Part shown: in pieces, positions 9,047-17,082 of the stretch
Numbering within the stretch: position 1 is the first letter of the stretch
Layout of the letters: every line of letters starts with the position of its first letter
Assembly (NCBI GenBank): GCA_963556045.3
Contig: CAUVYA020000002.1
Coordinates: 1,922,001 to 1,986,000 of the forward strand
Length of the DNA stretch: 64,000 bases
Source: UBA4781 sp963556045
GTDB lineage: Bacteria; Chloroflexota; Anaerolineae; Anaerolineales; Anaerolineaceae
Direction: 5' to 3'
Notes under the pieces: model-generated
Seen by the model: the letters and a program-made list of their open reading frames with translations, nothing else
What the model was told of the DNA's origin: nothing
Database searches by the model: none
Program-made: the position numbers and the translations under genes

Positions 9047-9724
9047 ATGATTGATGTATCGAATATTACGATCACGCGCAGCCAGCTGCTTTCAACCAAA
9101 CAGCAATTGGAGCTTACCCAGCAGGGTTATGAACTGCTGGATAAAAAACGTATCGCATTGATGCAGAAGATCATTGAGCTTGAAGAACTGGCAGTTCAAG
9201 CTGCCAGCGAATTACAGGTTCTGACCAATCACGCCCAGATGACTCTGGCTCGAGCCGAAGCGTTTGTAGGTGAGGGGCGCGTGAAAGCGGCTTCGCTTGG
9301 CAATAATGATGAATTTCCTATTGAAATTGATGAAATGAACGTGATGGGTGTTCGTGTCCCACGTATCAGCAGCAGTAGTGAACGGAATAAGAATCAAAAA
9401 CAATCGGTGAATTTCAATTCTACTTCTACGATGATCGAGGAAGCAGGCGATGCCTTTAAAAAGAATGTGGATGGCATCATTAAATTGGCGGATGATGAGA
9501 TACAACTGACCGTGCTGCTGCGCGAGATCGCACACAATACGCGGCGCTTGAAAGCGCTTGAAATGATCGTGATCCCGCGCCTGAAAGGGGAATACAATTA
9601 TATTCGTGATGAATTGGATGAGCGAGAACGATCAGATCATTTTCGTTTGAAATTGGCAAAAGATATCATCGAGCGGAGAAATAAAGCTGCCCAGCTGCGC
9701 CGCAGGGTCAACTTTGCAAGATAG
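9047..9724 (+). CDS. ntpD: V-type ATP synthase subunit D (central shaft)
   Basis: This 225-residue protein forms the rotating coiled-coil shaft. It opens with ITITRSQLLSTKQQLELTQQG and ends with the family pattern KLAKDIIERRNKAAQLRRR, both typical of subunit D. The start is ATG 9047, six bases after the ntpB stop. An upstream in-frame start at 8960 would lie inside ntpB and add unrelated residues. The 3' end overlaps the convergent folP by 17 nt, and there is no terminator between them. Confidence 0.93.
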   Translation: MIDVSNITITRSQLLSTKQQLELTQQGYELLDKKRIALMQKIIELEELAVQAASELQVLTNHAQMTLARAEAFVGEGRVKAASLGNNDEFPIEIDEMNVMGVRVPRISSSSERNKNQKQSVNFNSTSTMIEEAGDAFKKNVDGIIKLADDEIQLTVLLREIAHNTRRLKALEMIVIPRLKGEYNYIRDELDERERSDHFRLKLAKDIIERRNKAAQLRRRVNFAR

Positions 9725-10571
9725 CATCACACATTCGTGCTACTCTGCTCATCTCTCGTACGTCATGAACTCGTATAATGTCAGCCCCGTTCATGATCCC
9801 CACTGCAACAGCTGCTGCTGTTCCTTCCAATCGTTCCTCAACCGGCAAGTCGAGGGTATACCCGATAAAGGATTTTCGGGAAGGTCCCAGCAAAATCGGA
9901 TGCCCTAAGTCTTTTAGCTGTCGTAAATTCTTGATGATGCTCAGGTTTTGCTGAACGGTTTTCCCAAATCCAATACCCGGATCGAGGATGATTTTGTTTT
10001 CCGAAATACCTGCCTGCAAAGCGATCTGCACACTTTCTTGCAGTTCTTGTGCGATATCCTGCATCAGATCTTGATATTCACTTCCTCTATATTTATTTCC
10101 AAGCATTTGTGAGCGGCTGACCTTGTTTGGATCGCTGCGATTGTGCATGAGAATGACGGGAGCAGAATGATGGGCTGCAACAGCCGCCAGATCAGCATCC
10201 TGTTTTAACCCCCACACATCATTAATGATATGTGCACCCGCTTCCAGACAACGTTGTGCGACCCTGGCTTTGCTGGTATCTATTGAAATGAGCACCTTCA
10301 GATCCAGCGCCAGAATATGCGTCAGAGAAGGCAGCAACCGCTCCAGTTCGATCTCTGCATCCACCTGGCTGGAGCCGGGACGGGTGCTTTCAGCACCCAG
10401 GTCCAGAATATCTGCCCCATCTTCTGCGAACTGGAGCGCCTGTTTGACTGCTGCATCAATAACATTTTGATGGTTTAGTAATCCATCTCCAGAAAAACTA
10501 TCCGGTGTGAGGTTGATGATACCCATGATGAAAGTACGACTGCCAAATGACAGGATAGACTCTGTGTTCAT
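9708..10571 (-). CDS. folP: Dihydropteroate synthase
   Basis: FolP joins p-aminobenzoate to 6-hydroxymethyl-dihydropterin diphosphate in folate synthesis. The 287-residue TIM barrel shows the two family signatures: MGIINLTPDSFSGDG near the N-terminus and GAESTRPGS near residue 60. Conserved DPGIGFGKT and GPSRKSFIG loops are also present. It overlaps folK by four bases (ATGA), and the pair is adjacent as in many bacteria. It is the last gene of the murI-hom-folK-folP run. Confidence 0.97.
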   Translation of the reverse strand: MNTESILSFGSRTFIMGIINLTPDSFSGDGLLNHQNVIDAAVKQALQFAEDGADILDLGAESTRPGSSQVDAEIELERLLPSLTHILALDLKVLISIDTSKARVAQRCLEAGAHIINDVWGLKQDADLAAVAAHHSAPVILMHNRSDPNKVSRSQMLGNKYRGSEYQDLMQDIAQELQESVQIALQAGISENKIILDPGIGFGKTVQQNLSIIKNLRQLKDLGHPILLGPSRKSFIGYTLDLPVEERLEGTAAAVAVGIMNGADIIRVHDVREMSRVARMCDAILQS

Positions 10572-11071
10572 AGTTGCTCCTCATTATATTTGACCGGAAA
10601 GAGTTGAACGCTGCTAGTATCCATGTTTTGAAGAAGTTCATGGATGGTCTGATGAAAAACAGGATGAAGATACTGTGGGGCGATCTCGTTTAAAGGAACC
10701 ATAACGAAGGCTCGTTCAGTCAAACGTGGATGTGGAAGGGTTAGCCTGGCGTCGTCCAGGATAAGATCATCATACAAAAGAATATCTATGTCAATTACAC
10801 GAGGACCATATCTGAAGGTAGGTGTACGCCCGATCTCCCCCTCAATACTCTTGATGAAACTAAGAACTTCTAAGGGAGCAAGGTTGGTGTTTGCAGCCAG
10901 CACTTGATTGAGAAAAGCAGGTTGTTCCGAATAGCCCCAGGGTTCTGTTTCGTAGATTGATGATACTGTTCCTAATTCGGCAAAGCGTTGGATAGCCTGC
11001 AGCGCCTTGTGCAGGTTTTGCTGTCTATCTCCCAGGTTTGACCCAGTAGCGAAATAGAGTTGATGTTTCAT
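10568..11071 (-). CDS. folK: 2-amino-4-hydroxy-6-hydroxymethyldihydropteridine diphosphokinase
   Basis: HPPK transfers pyrophosphate from ATP to the pterin just before the FolP step. At 167 residues it has normal length. GSNLGDR at the N-terminus and RVIDIDILLYDDL with its metal-binding aspartates near residue 95 are diagnostic. ATGA overlaps join it to hom upstream and to folP downstream, so the three are probably translated together. Confidence 0.96.
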   Translation of the reverse strand: MKHQLYFATGSNLGDRQQNLHKALQAIQRFAELGTVSSIYETEPWGYSEQPAFLNQVLAANTNLAPLEVLSFIKSIEGEIGRTPTFRYGPRVIDIDILLYDDLILDDARLTLPHPRLTERAFVMVPLNEIAPQYLHPVFHQTIHELLQNMDTSSVQLFPVKYNEEQL

Positions 11072-12105
11072 GCTTGCGTATCGTGACGGTAGATATTTAA
11101 AATATCTGCCAGCATTCCATAGGCGGTCGTATCCGGGCTGGGTTTGGATTCAAGCAAACCCAAGCCGGGTAATACATCCGATTTGAAGAGAATATATGAA
11201 CTGGTCCCATCAACGCTGTAGAACGGACTGCTGGGAGCGATCATTTGCGGTGCAACGCTGAGTGACCAGCTGCCATTCGTTTTGTCTGCTTTACACACTA
11301 ATTTCCAGCGTTTACCGGCGTTTTTGGCTGCCTGCATATCTTCATCATGAATGTCACGGATGCCTGTGCGATCCACCTGTTGAGGAGTGATGGGATGATC
11401 CAGCAGAACGGTTGATAAAGCGGCAACTTTCACGGCTGCATCCCATCCATCAATATCACCGCTGGGATCTGTCTCTGCGATGCCGATGGATTGAGCATAG
11501 CGAACAGCCTCATCGAAGCTTTCCCCGCTTTCCATCCGACACAAAATAAGGTTGGTGCATGAATTGAGAATTCCCTCAAATCCGCAAAGATTCATGGCTG
11601 GCAACGCTTCGCGAATGACAGAAAAGACCGGGGCGCCATCCATCACCGTTGACTCGAACAGAAATTTCTTTCCATGCTTTGCGGCAAGTTCGGTCAGGGC
11701 TGTGTATGCATGAACGATCGGTCCTTTATTAGCTGTGACAGCGTGCATGCCCTTCTGAAGCGCCTGAGCAAGATAGTCAGCAGCGGGCTCTCCCGTTTCG
11801 TAATTGACCGGCGAATTTTCTATAAAAATATCCGCATTGCATCGTGCGATCATATCCCGGGTGTCTTGATATGGTATGCTTTCATGGAAGAAGGCATCGG
11901 GAAATGTGTTTTGGTCAGGATTGAGCATGTTCAAGTCAAACCCACTTTTCTTTCCAAAACAACCGTGGGAGCCTGTGCTGATACCGCTGATCTTCAATTC
12001 CAGATCGAAATCCAGTTTGATCTGTTCCTGTTTCTTTGCGACCAATCGGGTAAATGCTTTTCCCACATTGCCAAACCCAGCCATGATAATTGTTACGGTT
12101 CTCAT
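11068..12105 (-). CDS. hom: Homoserine dehydrogenase
   Basis: It reduces aspartate semialdehyde to homoserine on the way to threonine and methionine. The 345-residue protein has an N-terminal NAD(P) fold with GFGNVG near residue 11, a conserved TANKGP motif near residue 130 and the SGDIDGWDAAVK catalytic segment near residue 215. It lacks the C-terminal ACT domain of the ~430-residue forms, so it may be free of threonine feedback (inference). AGGACAGGACA precedes the ATG. Confidence 0.92.
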   Translation of the reverse strand: MRTVTIIMAGFGNVGKAFTRLVAKKQEQIKLDFDLELKISGISTGSHGCFGKKSGFDLNMLNPDQNTFPDAFFHESIPYQDTRDMIARCNADIFIENSPVNYETGEPAADYLAQALQKGMHAVTANKGPIVHAYTALTELAAKHGKKFLFESTVMDGAPVFSVIREALPAMNLCGFEGILNSCTNLILCRMESGESFDEAVRYAQSIGIAETDPSGDIDGWDAAVKVAALSTVLLDHPITPQQVDRTGIRDIHDEDMQAAKNAGKRWKLVCKADKTNGSWSLSVAPQMIAPSSPFYSVDGTSSYILFKSDVLPGLGLLESKPSPDTTAYGMLADILNIYRHDTQA

Positions 12106-12129
12106 TGTCCTGTCCTGATTCTATGTAGT

Positions 12130-12969
12130 TCAAAAATTTTTATGCAAAGAGCCTTCTTGCCATTTCAACTGTTTGACCTCTCCCCGATACCCCAGTAAAG
12201 ATTGTATTTGCTGCTCAAAAAGTGTGGTTGTTCCGCTTGTATAGAAGATGATATTTCCAATCCTCTCAGTGCTTGTATGATAATTAAATTCGGTTACGGC
12301 TAGAGAACGTACTCTACGCGCTACTGCGGGTGCGGGGTCGATCACTGTTATCTTATCACCGGCAATCTTCTGGATGAGAGGAAGAATAAAGGGATAATGG
12401 GTGCAGCCCAATACAACTGTATCAACCTGTTTTTCGAGCATGGGCTGTAACGCCTTTTCCAGGATTTGCCGGGTCTCTGTACCGTTCAAATTGCCATTTT
12501 CGATCTGCTCAACCAGACCTGCACAGGTATCCTGCTCTATTTGCAGTCCTTCCCCATATTTATGGACAAGCGATTGATACAATTCACCCTGAAATGTGGC
12601 AGGTGTTGCCAGAACACCAACTGCTCTGGTGCGTGATCGTTCCGCGGCTGGTTTGACTGCCGGTTCCATTCCGACAATAGGGGTGGAGGGAAATGTTGAA
12701 CGCAAATATTTCAGCGCCGCCGCCGATGCTGTATTACATGCCACCACGACCATATCTACATCCTGCGATAGCAGGAACATGGTGATCTGCTCCGAAAAGG
12801 TGCGGATTTCTTCAAGTGGTCGCTTACCGTATGGCACATGTGCCTGGTCTGCAAAAAATAACAGATCAACATCAGGCAGTGCTTTCTGGATTGCTCGCAA
12901 CACGGATAAACCCCCTACTCCAGAATCAAATACACCAACCTTCAAATTTCTCTGTTTATTTTCTATCAT
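12130..12969 (-). CDS. murI: Glutamate racemase
   Basis: MurI makes D-glutamate for peptidoglycan. The 279-residue protein carries the two catalytic cysteines in VVVACNTASA and VVLGCTHYPFI and the N-terminal GVFDSGVGGLSVL signature. No ribosome-binding site precedes the ATG at 12969. A TATAAT lies eight bases upstream, so the message is probably leaderless. It heads a run with hom, folK and folP; hom follows 24 nt downstream. Confidence 0.96.
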   Translation of the reverse strand: MIENKQRNLKVGVFDSGVGGLSVLRAIQKALPDVDLLFFADQAHVPYGKRPLEEIRTFSEQITMFLLSQDVDMVVVACNTASAAALKYLRSTFPSTPIVGMEPAVKPAAERSRTRAVGVLATPATFQGELYQSLVHKYGEGLQIEQDTCAGLVEQIENGNLNGTETRQILEKALQPMLEKQVDTVVLGCTHYPFILPLIQKIAGDKITVIDPAPAVARRVRSLAVTEFNYHTSTERIGNIIFYTSGTTTLFEQQIQSLLGYRGEVKQLKWQEGSLHKNF

Positions 12970-12977
12970 TGCTGGTG

Positions 12978-12983
12978 ATTATA
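12978..12983 (-). promoter_or_regulatory. -10 box of murI, leaderless arrangement
   Basis: TATAAT on the minus strand is separated from the murI ATG by eight bases. It sits directly downstream of the rplS terminator, so the terminator arm forms part of the promoter spacer and -35 zone. No strong -35 hexamer is seen. Confidence 0.55.
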
Positions 12984-12984
12984 A

Positions 12985-13019
12985 ATGAAAAAGGTGCAGT
13001 TCGTGTATCCTGCACCTTT
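12985..13019 (-). terminator. Intrinsic terminator of rplS
   Basis: A perfect 9-bp stem (AAAGGTGCA at 12990-12998 with TGCACCTTT at 13011-13019) is followed on the minus strand by a run of five T residues. It lies 20 nt past the rplS stop. Confidence 0.8.
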
Positions 13020-13039
13020 TAGCATGAGTAGTGTAAAAA

Positions 13040-13387
13040 TCACGAGAATTTTTGTTTCAAACGGGCTCGTTTCCCGGTTCGCTCACGTAGATAGTATAAA
13101 CGGGCTTTGCGTACTTTATTGTGTCGTTCTACGACCACTTTATCAATGCGTGGGGAACGGAGCAGGAAAGAACGTTCTACGCCAATGCCATTGCTGGCAA
13201 CACGTCGAACAGTGAAGGTGCCGGTTTGCCCTTTGTTGGTGATAAAGAGAACTGTACCTTTGAATTCCTGAATTCTCTCGCGATCGCCTTCTTTGATCTT
13301 GACATGCACACTGACTGCATCACCTGGATACAGATCAGGGATGTTCGGGTTTTTTTCTGATTCGACTGATTTCATTAATTCATTCAT
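13040..13387 (-). CDS. rplS: 50S ribosomal protein L19
   Basis: L19 sits at the 30S-50S interface. The 115-residue protein has the family core: GDAVSVHVKIKEGDRERIQ, then FKGTVLF and a basic C-terminus KVRKARLYYLRERTGK. I chose ATG 13387, which has GGAAG about nine bases upstream, rather than the in-frame TTG at 13408, which would absorb that ribosome-binding site. It stands alone, without the usual trmD/rimM neighbours. Confidence 0.96.
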   Translation of the reverse strand: MNELMKSVESEKNPNIPDLYPGDAVSVHVKIKEGDRERIQEFKGTVLFITNKGQTGTFTVRRVASNGIGVERSFLLRSPRIDKVVVERHNKVRKARLYYLRERTGKRARLKQKFS

Positions 13388-13539
13388 GCTTTTTTTACTT
13401 CCTATCAATTATAAATAATTGCATTGTGCTTCTTAGACGGCGAAGAATTTTACCATACCTGACATAAGCATGCAAGTAAACGAAATCGCAAGCTTTTTTT
13501 GAAGCATGTCAAAATAAAAATCACGGATGCAAGTATATG

Positions 13540-15408
13540 CTATGCGGCATCCAGCGCTTTATGGATCTCATCTGCCAGTGTTTTACTGATGCCTGGTAGG
13601 GCAGCTATGCGTTCAGGGGGTGCCTGACGTATGTTTTCCACAGAACCAAATTCTGCCAGCAGAGCTTTCTTGCGGGCAGGACCCACGTTGGGGATTTCAT
13701 CCAGGATAGAGCGCAGGCTGGCTTTGCTGCGCCTGCTGCGATGAGCTGTGATTGCGAAGCGATGTGCTTCATCTCGTATGCGCTGCATCAGGAACAAGCC
13801 CTGTGAACTGCGCGGCAATGCCAGCGCATTGTCCTGGTCAGGTAAAATGACAAGCTCTTCACTCTTTGCCAATCCCACAGCCTGTACAGTATCTCTGAGA
13901 TCGAATTCATCCAGCACTTTTAATGCTCTACTTAATTGCCCTTTTCCGCCATCCACGATCAGCAGGTCTGGTAAAACGGAGAAGGATGGTTCAGCTTTTT
14001 TCCCGACATCTGTGTTTTCATGATATGCCTGCCAGCGCCGAAAACGGCGCGTGAGAACCTCTTCCATGGAAGCAAAATCATCCGGATGGTCAACCGATTT
14101 AATATTGAAGCGCCGGTACAGTTTTTTATTTGGTACACCCTGTTCAAACACAACCATGCTGCCAACCGAGGCAGTCCCCTGTGTGTTGGAGATATCGTAA
14201 CATTCCATGCGGTTTGGTGGTTTGGGCATCCCAAAGGCGGCTTGCAATTCGGAAAGTGCGGTACTCTGTTTATGGGTATCCATTTCCCATCGAGATTTTA
14301 ACGATCGCAACGTTTCAACAGCATTTTCGGTTGCCATATTCACCAATTGTTTTGAGGTGCCTCGCCGTGGCACCTTGAGTTGGATTTTTTCTCCGGTTTT
14401 CTTCTGGTTCAACCATTGCTGGATGATGACTGCTTCTTCAATTTCTTGGGGCAGTAATACTTCCGATGGAATGAAAGTGGATTGGGAGTAAAACTGCATC
14501 ATGAATTGTGAGATGACTTCGCTATCTTTTTCATCATCTGCACCTTCAAGTATGAAATATTCATGACCGATCAATTTACCGCTGCGGATGAAAAAGATCT
14601 GAACACACGCATCTCCATCCGCACGAGCCATGGCTACTACATCACTGTTCATGGTGCGCGTGGAGACAACCTTCTGTTTCTCAACTACCTTTTCGATCGC
14701 GTTGATCTGATCGCGCAAGGCAGCGGCTTTCTCGAATTCCAGGGCGTCTGACTTCTTCCGCATCGACCTCTGCAATCGACCAAGGATAGGTTCTGTTTCT
14801 CCTTCCAGGAACTTCCCCATATCCTGTATCATCTGGTTGTAGTCGTGTTCATTGATCATGCCGATGCATGGAGCGCTGCATAATTTGATGTCGTAATATA
14901 AACAGGCGCGTGCATCATTTCCTGTGATCACGCGATCGCAAGTACGGTATTGAAAGATCTTGCGCAGCAGGTCGAGGGTTTGATGCACTGCCCAGATACT
15001 GGTGTACGGTCCATAATATTTTCCGTTATCTTCTTCAAGGGTGCGTGTGACTGTAATTCGAGGGAAGGCTTCTTCCCAGTGGACTTTTATATAAGGGTAG
15101 CGCTTGTCGTCTTTCAACCGGACATTATAATGAGGGCGGTGTTTCTTGATGAGATTCATCTCAAGGATCAGTGCTTCCAGTTCCGAACTGACTACTATCC
15201 AATCGATATCGGCGATATCACGTACCAGATGTCTGGTCTTCAGCGACTGATCGTTCGAGGATTGAAAATAGGAGCGTACACGGCTGCGAAGATTGATCGC
15301 TTTCCCCACGTAGATGATCTTTCCATCTCCATCTTTCATCAGATAACAACCGGGTTTAGCGGGCAGCGTATTAAGAATTCCCTCAATGTGTTCGTTCGAG
15401 CATATCAT
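13540..15408 (-). CDS. uvrC: Excinuclease ABC subunit C
   Basis: UvrC makes both incisions during nucleotide excision repair. The 622-residue protein shows the whole family plan: a GIY-YIG nuclease at residues ~15-95 (PGCYLMKDGDGKIIYVGKA), a cysteine cluster at ~150-180, a UVR helical pair at ~205-240 that binds UvrB, the RNase H-like second nuclease from ~380 (ECYDISNTQG, LLIVDGGKGQL) and a C-terminal helix-hairpin-helix (IPNVGPARKKALL). No ribosome-binding site precedes ATG 15408. TAAAAT lies six bases before it, and a perfect palindrome overlaps the expected -35 zone. Confidence 0.97.
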   Translation of the reverse strand: MICSNEHIEGILNTLPAKPGCYLMKDGDGKIIYVGKAINLRSRVRSYFQSSNDQSLKTRHLVRDIADIDWIVVSSELEALILEMNLIKKHRPHYNVRLKDDKRYPYIKVHWEEAFPRITVTRTLEEDNGKYYGPYTSIWAVHQTLDLLRKIFQYRTCDRVITGNDARACLYYDIKLCSAPCIGMINEHDYNQMIQDMGKFLEGETEPILGRLQRSMRKKSDALEFEKAAALRDQINAIEKVVEKQKVVSTRTMNSDVVAMARADGDACVQIFFIRSGKLIGHEYFILEGADDEKDSEVISQFMMQFYSQSTFIPSEVLLPQEIEEAVIIQQWLNQKKTGEKIQLKVPRRGTSKQLVNMATENAVETLRSLKSRWEMDTHKQSTALSELQAAFGMPKPPNRMECYDISNTQGTASVGSMVVFEQGVPNKKLYRRFNIKSVDHPDDFASMEEVLTRRFRRWQAYHENTDVGKKAEPSFSVLPDLLIVDGGKGQLSRALKVLDEFDLRDTVQAVGLAKSEELVILPDQDNALALPRSSQGLFLMQRIRDEAHRFAITAHRSRRSKASLRSILDEIPNVGPARKKALLAEFGSVENIRQAPPERIAALPGISKTLADEIHKALDAA

Positions 15409-15414
15409 ATTTCA

Positions 15415-15420
15415 ATTTTA
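15415..15420 (-). promoter_or_regulatory. -10 box of uvrC, leaderless arrangement
   Basis: TAAAAT on the minus strand ends six bases before the uvrC ATG. The region 17 bp further upstream falls inside the palindrome at 15432-15450. Confidence 0.45.
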
Positions 15421-15431
15421 ACACGCACAAA

Positions 15432-15450
15432 ACATGATAAAGTATCATGT
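15432..15450. promoter_or_regulatory. Perfect palindrome between uvrC and the DNPH1-like gene
   Basis: ACATGATA, AAG, TATCATGT forms an 8+3+8 inverted repeat without mismatches. It lies 24 nt before the uvrC start and 18 nt before the DNPH1-like start, in the shared promoter zone. It could be an operator for a dimeric repressor. It does not look like a terminator because no T-run follows on either strand. Confidence 0.5.
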
Positions 15451-15468
15451 ACTGATTCAGGAGGTAGG

Positions 15469-15888
15469 ATGCAGGTATATTTCTCTTGCTCGATCACCGG
15501 TGGACGGGCGGAACAACAGATTTATCAAATGATCGTACACCATATGGAACAGCTGGGTCTAAGCGTGCCCACAGCACATCTTGCCCAGGCGGTCGTACTG
15601 GATGAAGAAAGCACTCTTCAGGCACCTGCCGTCTATCGCAGGGATGTGGATTGGGTAATGCAAAGTGACCTAATCGTGGCAGAAGTGAGTACTCCCTCAC
15701 ATGGTGTGGGGTATGAGCTGGCTGTTGCTGAGTTCCATGAAAAACCGATTTTTTGTTGTTATCAATTTCAAAAAACAGTATCAAAAATGATATTGGGGAA
15801 TGATTACCCGTTTCTGCAGATCTACGCCTATCGTGATATCAGAGATCTGCTGCCTGCACTGGATGCATTTTTATCAGATTTTCTTTAA
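15469..15888 (+). CDS. DNPH1/Rcl-like 2'-deoxynucleoside 5'-phosphate N-hydrolase family protein
   Basis: The 139-residue protein opens with VYFSCSITGGR, like the phosphate- and base-binding loop of the DNPH1 (Rcl) branch of the nucleoside deoxyribosyltransferase fold. It contains the acidic pair region SDLIVAEVSTPSHGVGYELAVA, with the candidate catalytic glutamate in GYELA. Members split the N-glycosidic bond of deoxynucleotides, which suggests nucleotide-pool cleaning; this fits its divergence from uvrC, but the link is inference. ATG 15469 has a strong AGGAGGT at 15459-15465. A longer in-frame reading upstream runs antisense through uvrC and is not coding. Confidence 0.75.
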   Translation: MQVYFSCSITGGRAEQQIYQMIVHHMEQLGLSVPTAHLAQAVVLDEESTLQAPAVYRRDVDWVMQSDLIVAEVSTPSHGVGYELAVAEFHEKPIFCCYQFQKTVSKMILGNDYPFLQIYAYRDIRDLLPALDAFLSDFL

Positions 15889-15894
15889 AGGAAA

Positions 15895-16064
15895 AATGTC
15901 ATAGCAGGTAGATGATATTAATCATTGCGGTGTTGATACCAAAGAGTTAAGATTGCCGCGGTGACATTTGGGGTTACAAGGAACTACTTATAACACTCAT
16001 CAATGTCTCCTCCTTTGGCATTAGCAGCCGCGGGCAATCCTCCCTGCCAGCGGCTGCTTGTTTT
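15895..16064. other. Highly folded intergenic element before dnaJ
   Basis: This 250-nt gap holds several complementary segments. GATTGCCGCGG (15951-15961) pairs with CCGCGGGCAATC (16028-16039) with one bulge. GACATT (15963-15968) pairs with AATGTC at 16002-16007 or at 15895-15900. CCAAAG (15939-15944) pairs with CTTTGG (16013-16018) and would cross the first stem. AGCAGCCGC (16023-16031) pairs with GCGGCTGCT (16050-16058) and competes with it. On the minus strand there is also AAAGGAGG followed by an eight-codon ORF (16003 to 15977). The function is unknown; it may be a riboswitch-like or small-RNA element, or only the terminator of the upstream gene. Confidence 0.45.
16023..16064 (+). terminator. 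Terminator-like hairpin after the DNPH1-like gene
   Basis: A 9-bp stem (AGCAGCCGC / GCGGCTGCT) with an 18-nt loop is followed by TGTTTTA. The U-tract is imperfect. The 5' arm is shared with an alternative stem to 15957-15961, so termination could be conditional. Confidence 0.5.
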
Positions 16065-16102
16065 AACATGGTTAGAATAATATTAAATCTACATCAGATG
16101 AC

Positions 16103-16131
16103 TTGCACTGTGTTTTTCAGACTCTTACAAT
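16103..16131 (+). promoter_or_regulatory. dnaJ-htrA promoter
   Basis: TTGCAC (16103-16108) and TACAAT (16126-16131) are 17 bp apart, which is a good housekeeping promoter. The -10 box ends seven bases before the ATG at 16139, so the transcript should begin at or beside the start codon. No CIRCE or other heat-shock operator is seen. Confidence 0.7.
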
Positions 16132-16138
16132 AAAGACC

Positions 16139-17080
16139 ATGGATTATAAAGATTATTATAAAGTTCTCGGGGTTGATAAAAATGCTACTGCGGAGGATAT
16201 TAAAAAGGCATATCGGAAACTTGCCATGAAGTATCATCCCGATAAAAATCCCGGAAATAAACAGGCTGAAGAGAAATTCAAAGAGATCAATGAAGCAAAC
16301 GAAGTGCTCAGTGATCAAGAAAAACGCGCTCGCTATGATGAACTTTCGAGTACGTATAATTCCTGGCAGCAGGCAGGCGGGAATCCCAATTCCTTCAGCT
16401 GGGATGATCTTTTCAACAATCCACAGTACGCATCACGTGGCACGAATGTAAATACGAGTGATTTCGGTGATATGTTCGGGGGTGAGATGGGCGGTTTTTC
16501 TGATTTCTTCAATGCCTTTTTTGGAGGAGCGCGACCGCGCAGCCAGCGGCGTACTGCTACAGCACAGCGAACCGTACAACCACAAGCCTATCAGCAGCAG
16601 GTTAATATTTCTTTTTGGGAAGCCTATCATGGCACGACACGGGTTCTACAATTTAACAACAAGAAGATTGAAGTGAAAATTCCAGCCGGTGTTCGCACGG
16701 GTAGTAAAGTACGTGTTTCTGGAGCAGGTCCCAGACAAGCCGGTGGCGGTAAGTCAGATATTTATCTGGTAATAAATGTAAGCCGGGACGAGCGATTCAC
16801 GATCAAGGGGAATGACATACACACGACAACTGATGTCGATCTATATACTGCTCTATTGGGCGGAGAAACGAAAGTGAACACTCCTGATGGAGATGTGATC
16901 TTAAAGATCCCTGGTGGCACCCAGCCAATGCAAGTCTTTCGTTTGAAAGGGCGCGGCATGCCAGCACTGAAAGAAAAAAATAAAAAAGGCGATCTTTTCG
17001 TGAAAGTAAAAATTGAAATTCCCCGCAACTTGAGTGAAGAACAAAAATCCATTTTGCGAGAGATGCGTAAAAAGGAGTAA
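16139..17080 (+). CDS. DnaJ-class co-chaperone without zinc finger (CbpA-like)
   Basis: J-domain proteins stimulate the ATPase of DnaK and deliver clients. The 313-residue protein has a J domain at residues ~4-70 with the essential HPD in KYHPDKNPGN, a Gly/Phe-rich stretch at ~75-130 and two C-terminal beta domains that end with GGTQPMQVFRLKGRGMP. The four CxxCxGxG zinc repeats of DnaJ are absent, so it is a type B (CbpA/DnaJB) protein. The chosen ATG 16139 is MDYKDYYKVLGV, the usual family start; the upstream in-frame ATG 16103 lies within the promoter. No ribosome-binding site precedes it. htrA follows after 2 nt. Confidence 0.93.
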   Translation: MDYKDYYKVLGVDKNATAEDIKKAYRKLAMKYHPDKNPGNKQAEEKFKEINEANEVLSDQEKRARYDELSSTYNSWQQAGGNPNSFSWDDLFNNPQYASRGTNVNTSDFGDMFGGEMGGFSDFFNAFFGGARPRSQRRTATAQRTVQPQAYQQQVNISFWEAYHGTTRVLQFNNKKIEVKIPAGVRTGSKVRVSGAGPRQAGGGKSDIYLVINVSRDERFTIKGNDIHTTTDVDLYTALLGGETKVNTPDGDVILKIPGGTQPMQVFRLKGRGMPALKEKNKKGDLFVKVKIEIPRNLSEEQKSILREMRKKE

Positions 17081-17082
17081 GA

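Noticed and set aside
14950..15888. Long plus-strand reading frame ahead of the DNPH1-like gene
   Set aside because: Its first 520 bases are antisense to the well-supported uvrC, and AGGAGGT marks the real start at 15469.
15977..16003. Eight-codon minus-strand ORF with strong AAAGGAGG
   Set aside because: It may be a leader peptide, but it would read into the antisense strand of the DNPH1-like gene, so I do not call it a gene.
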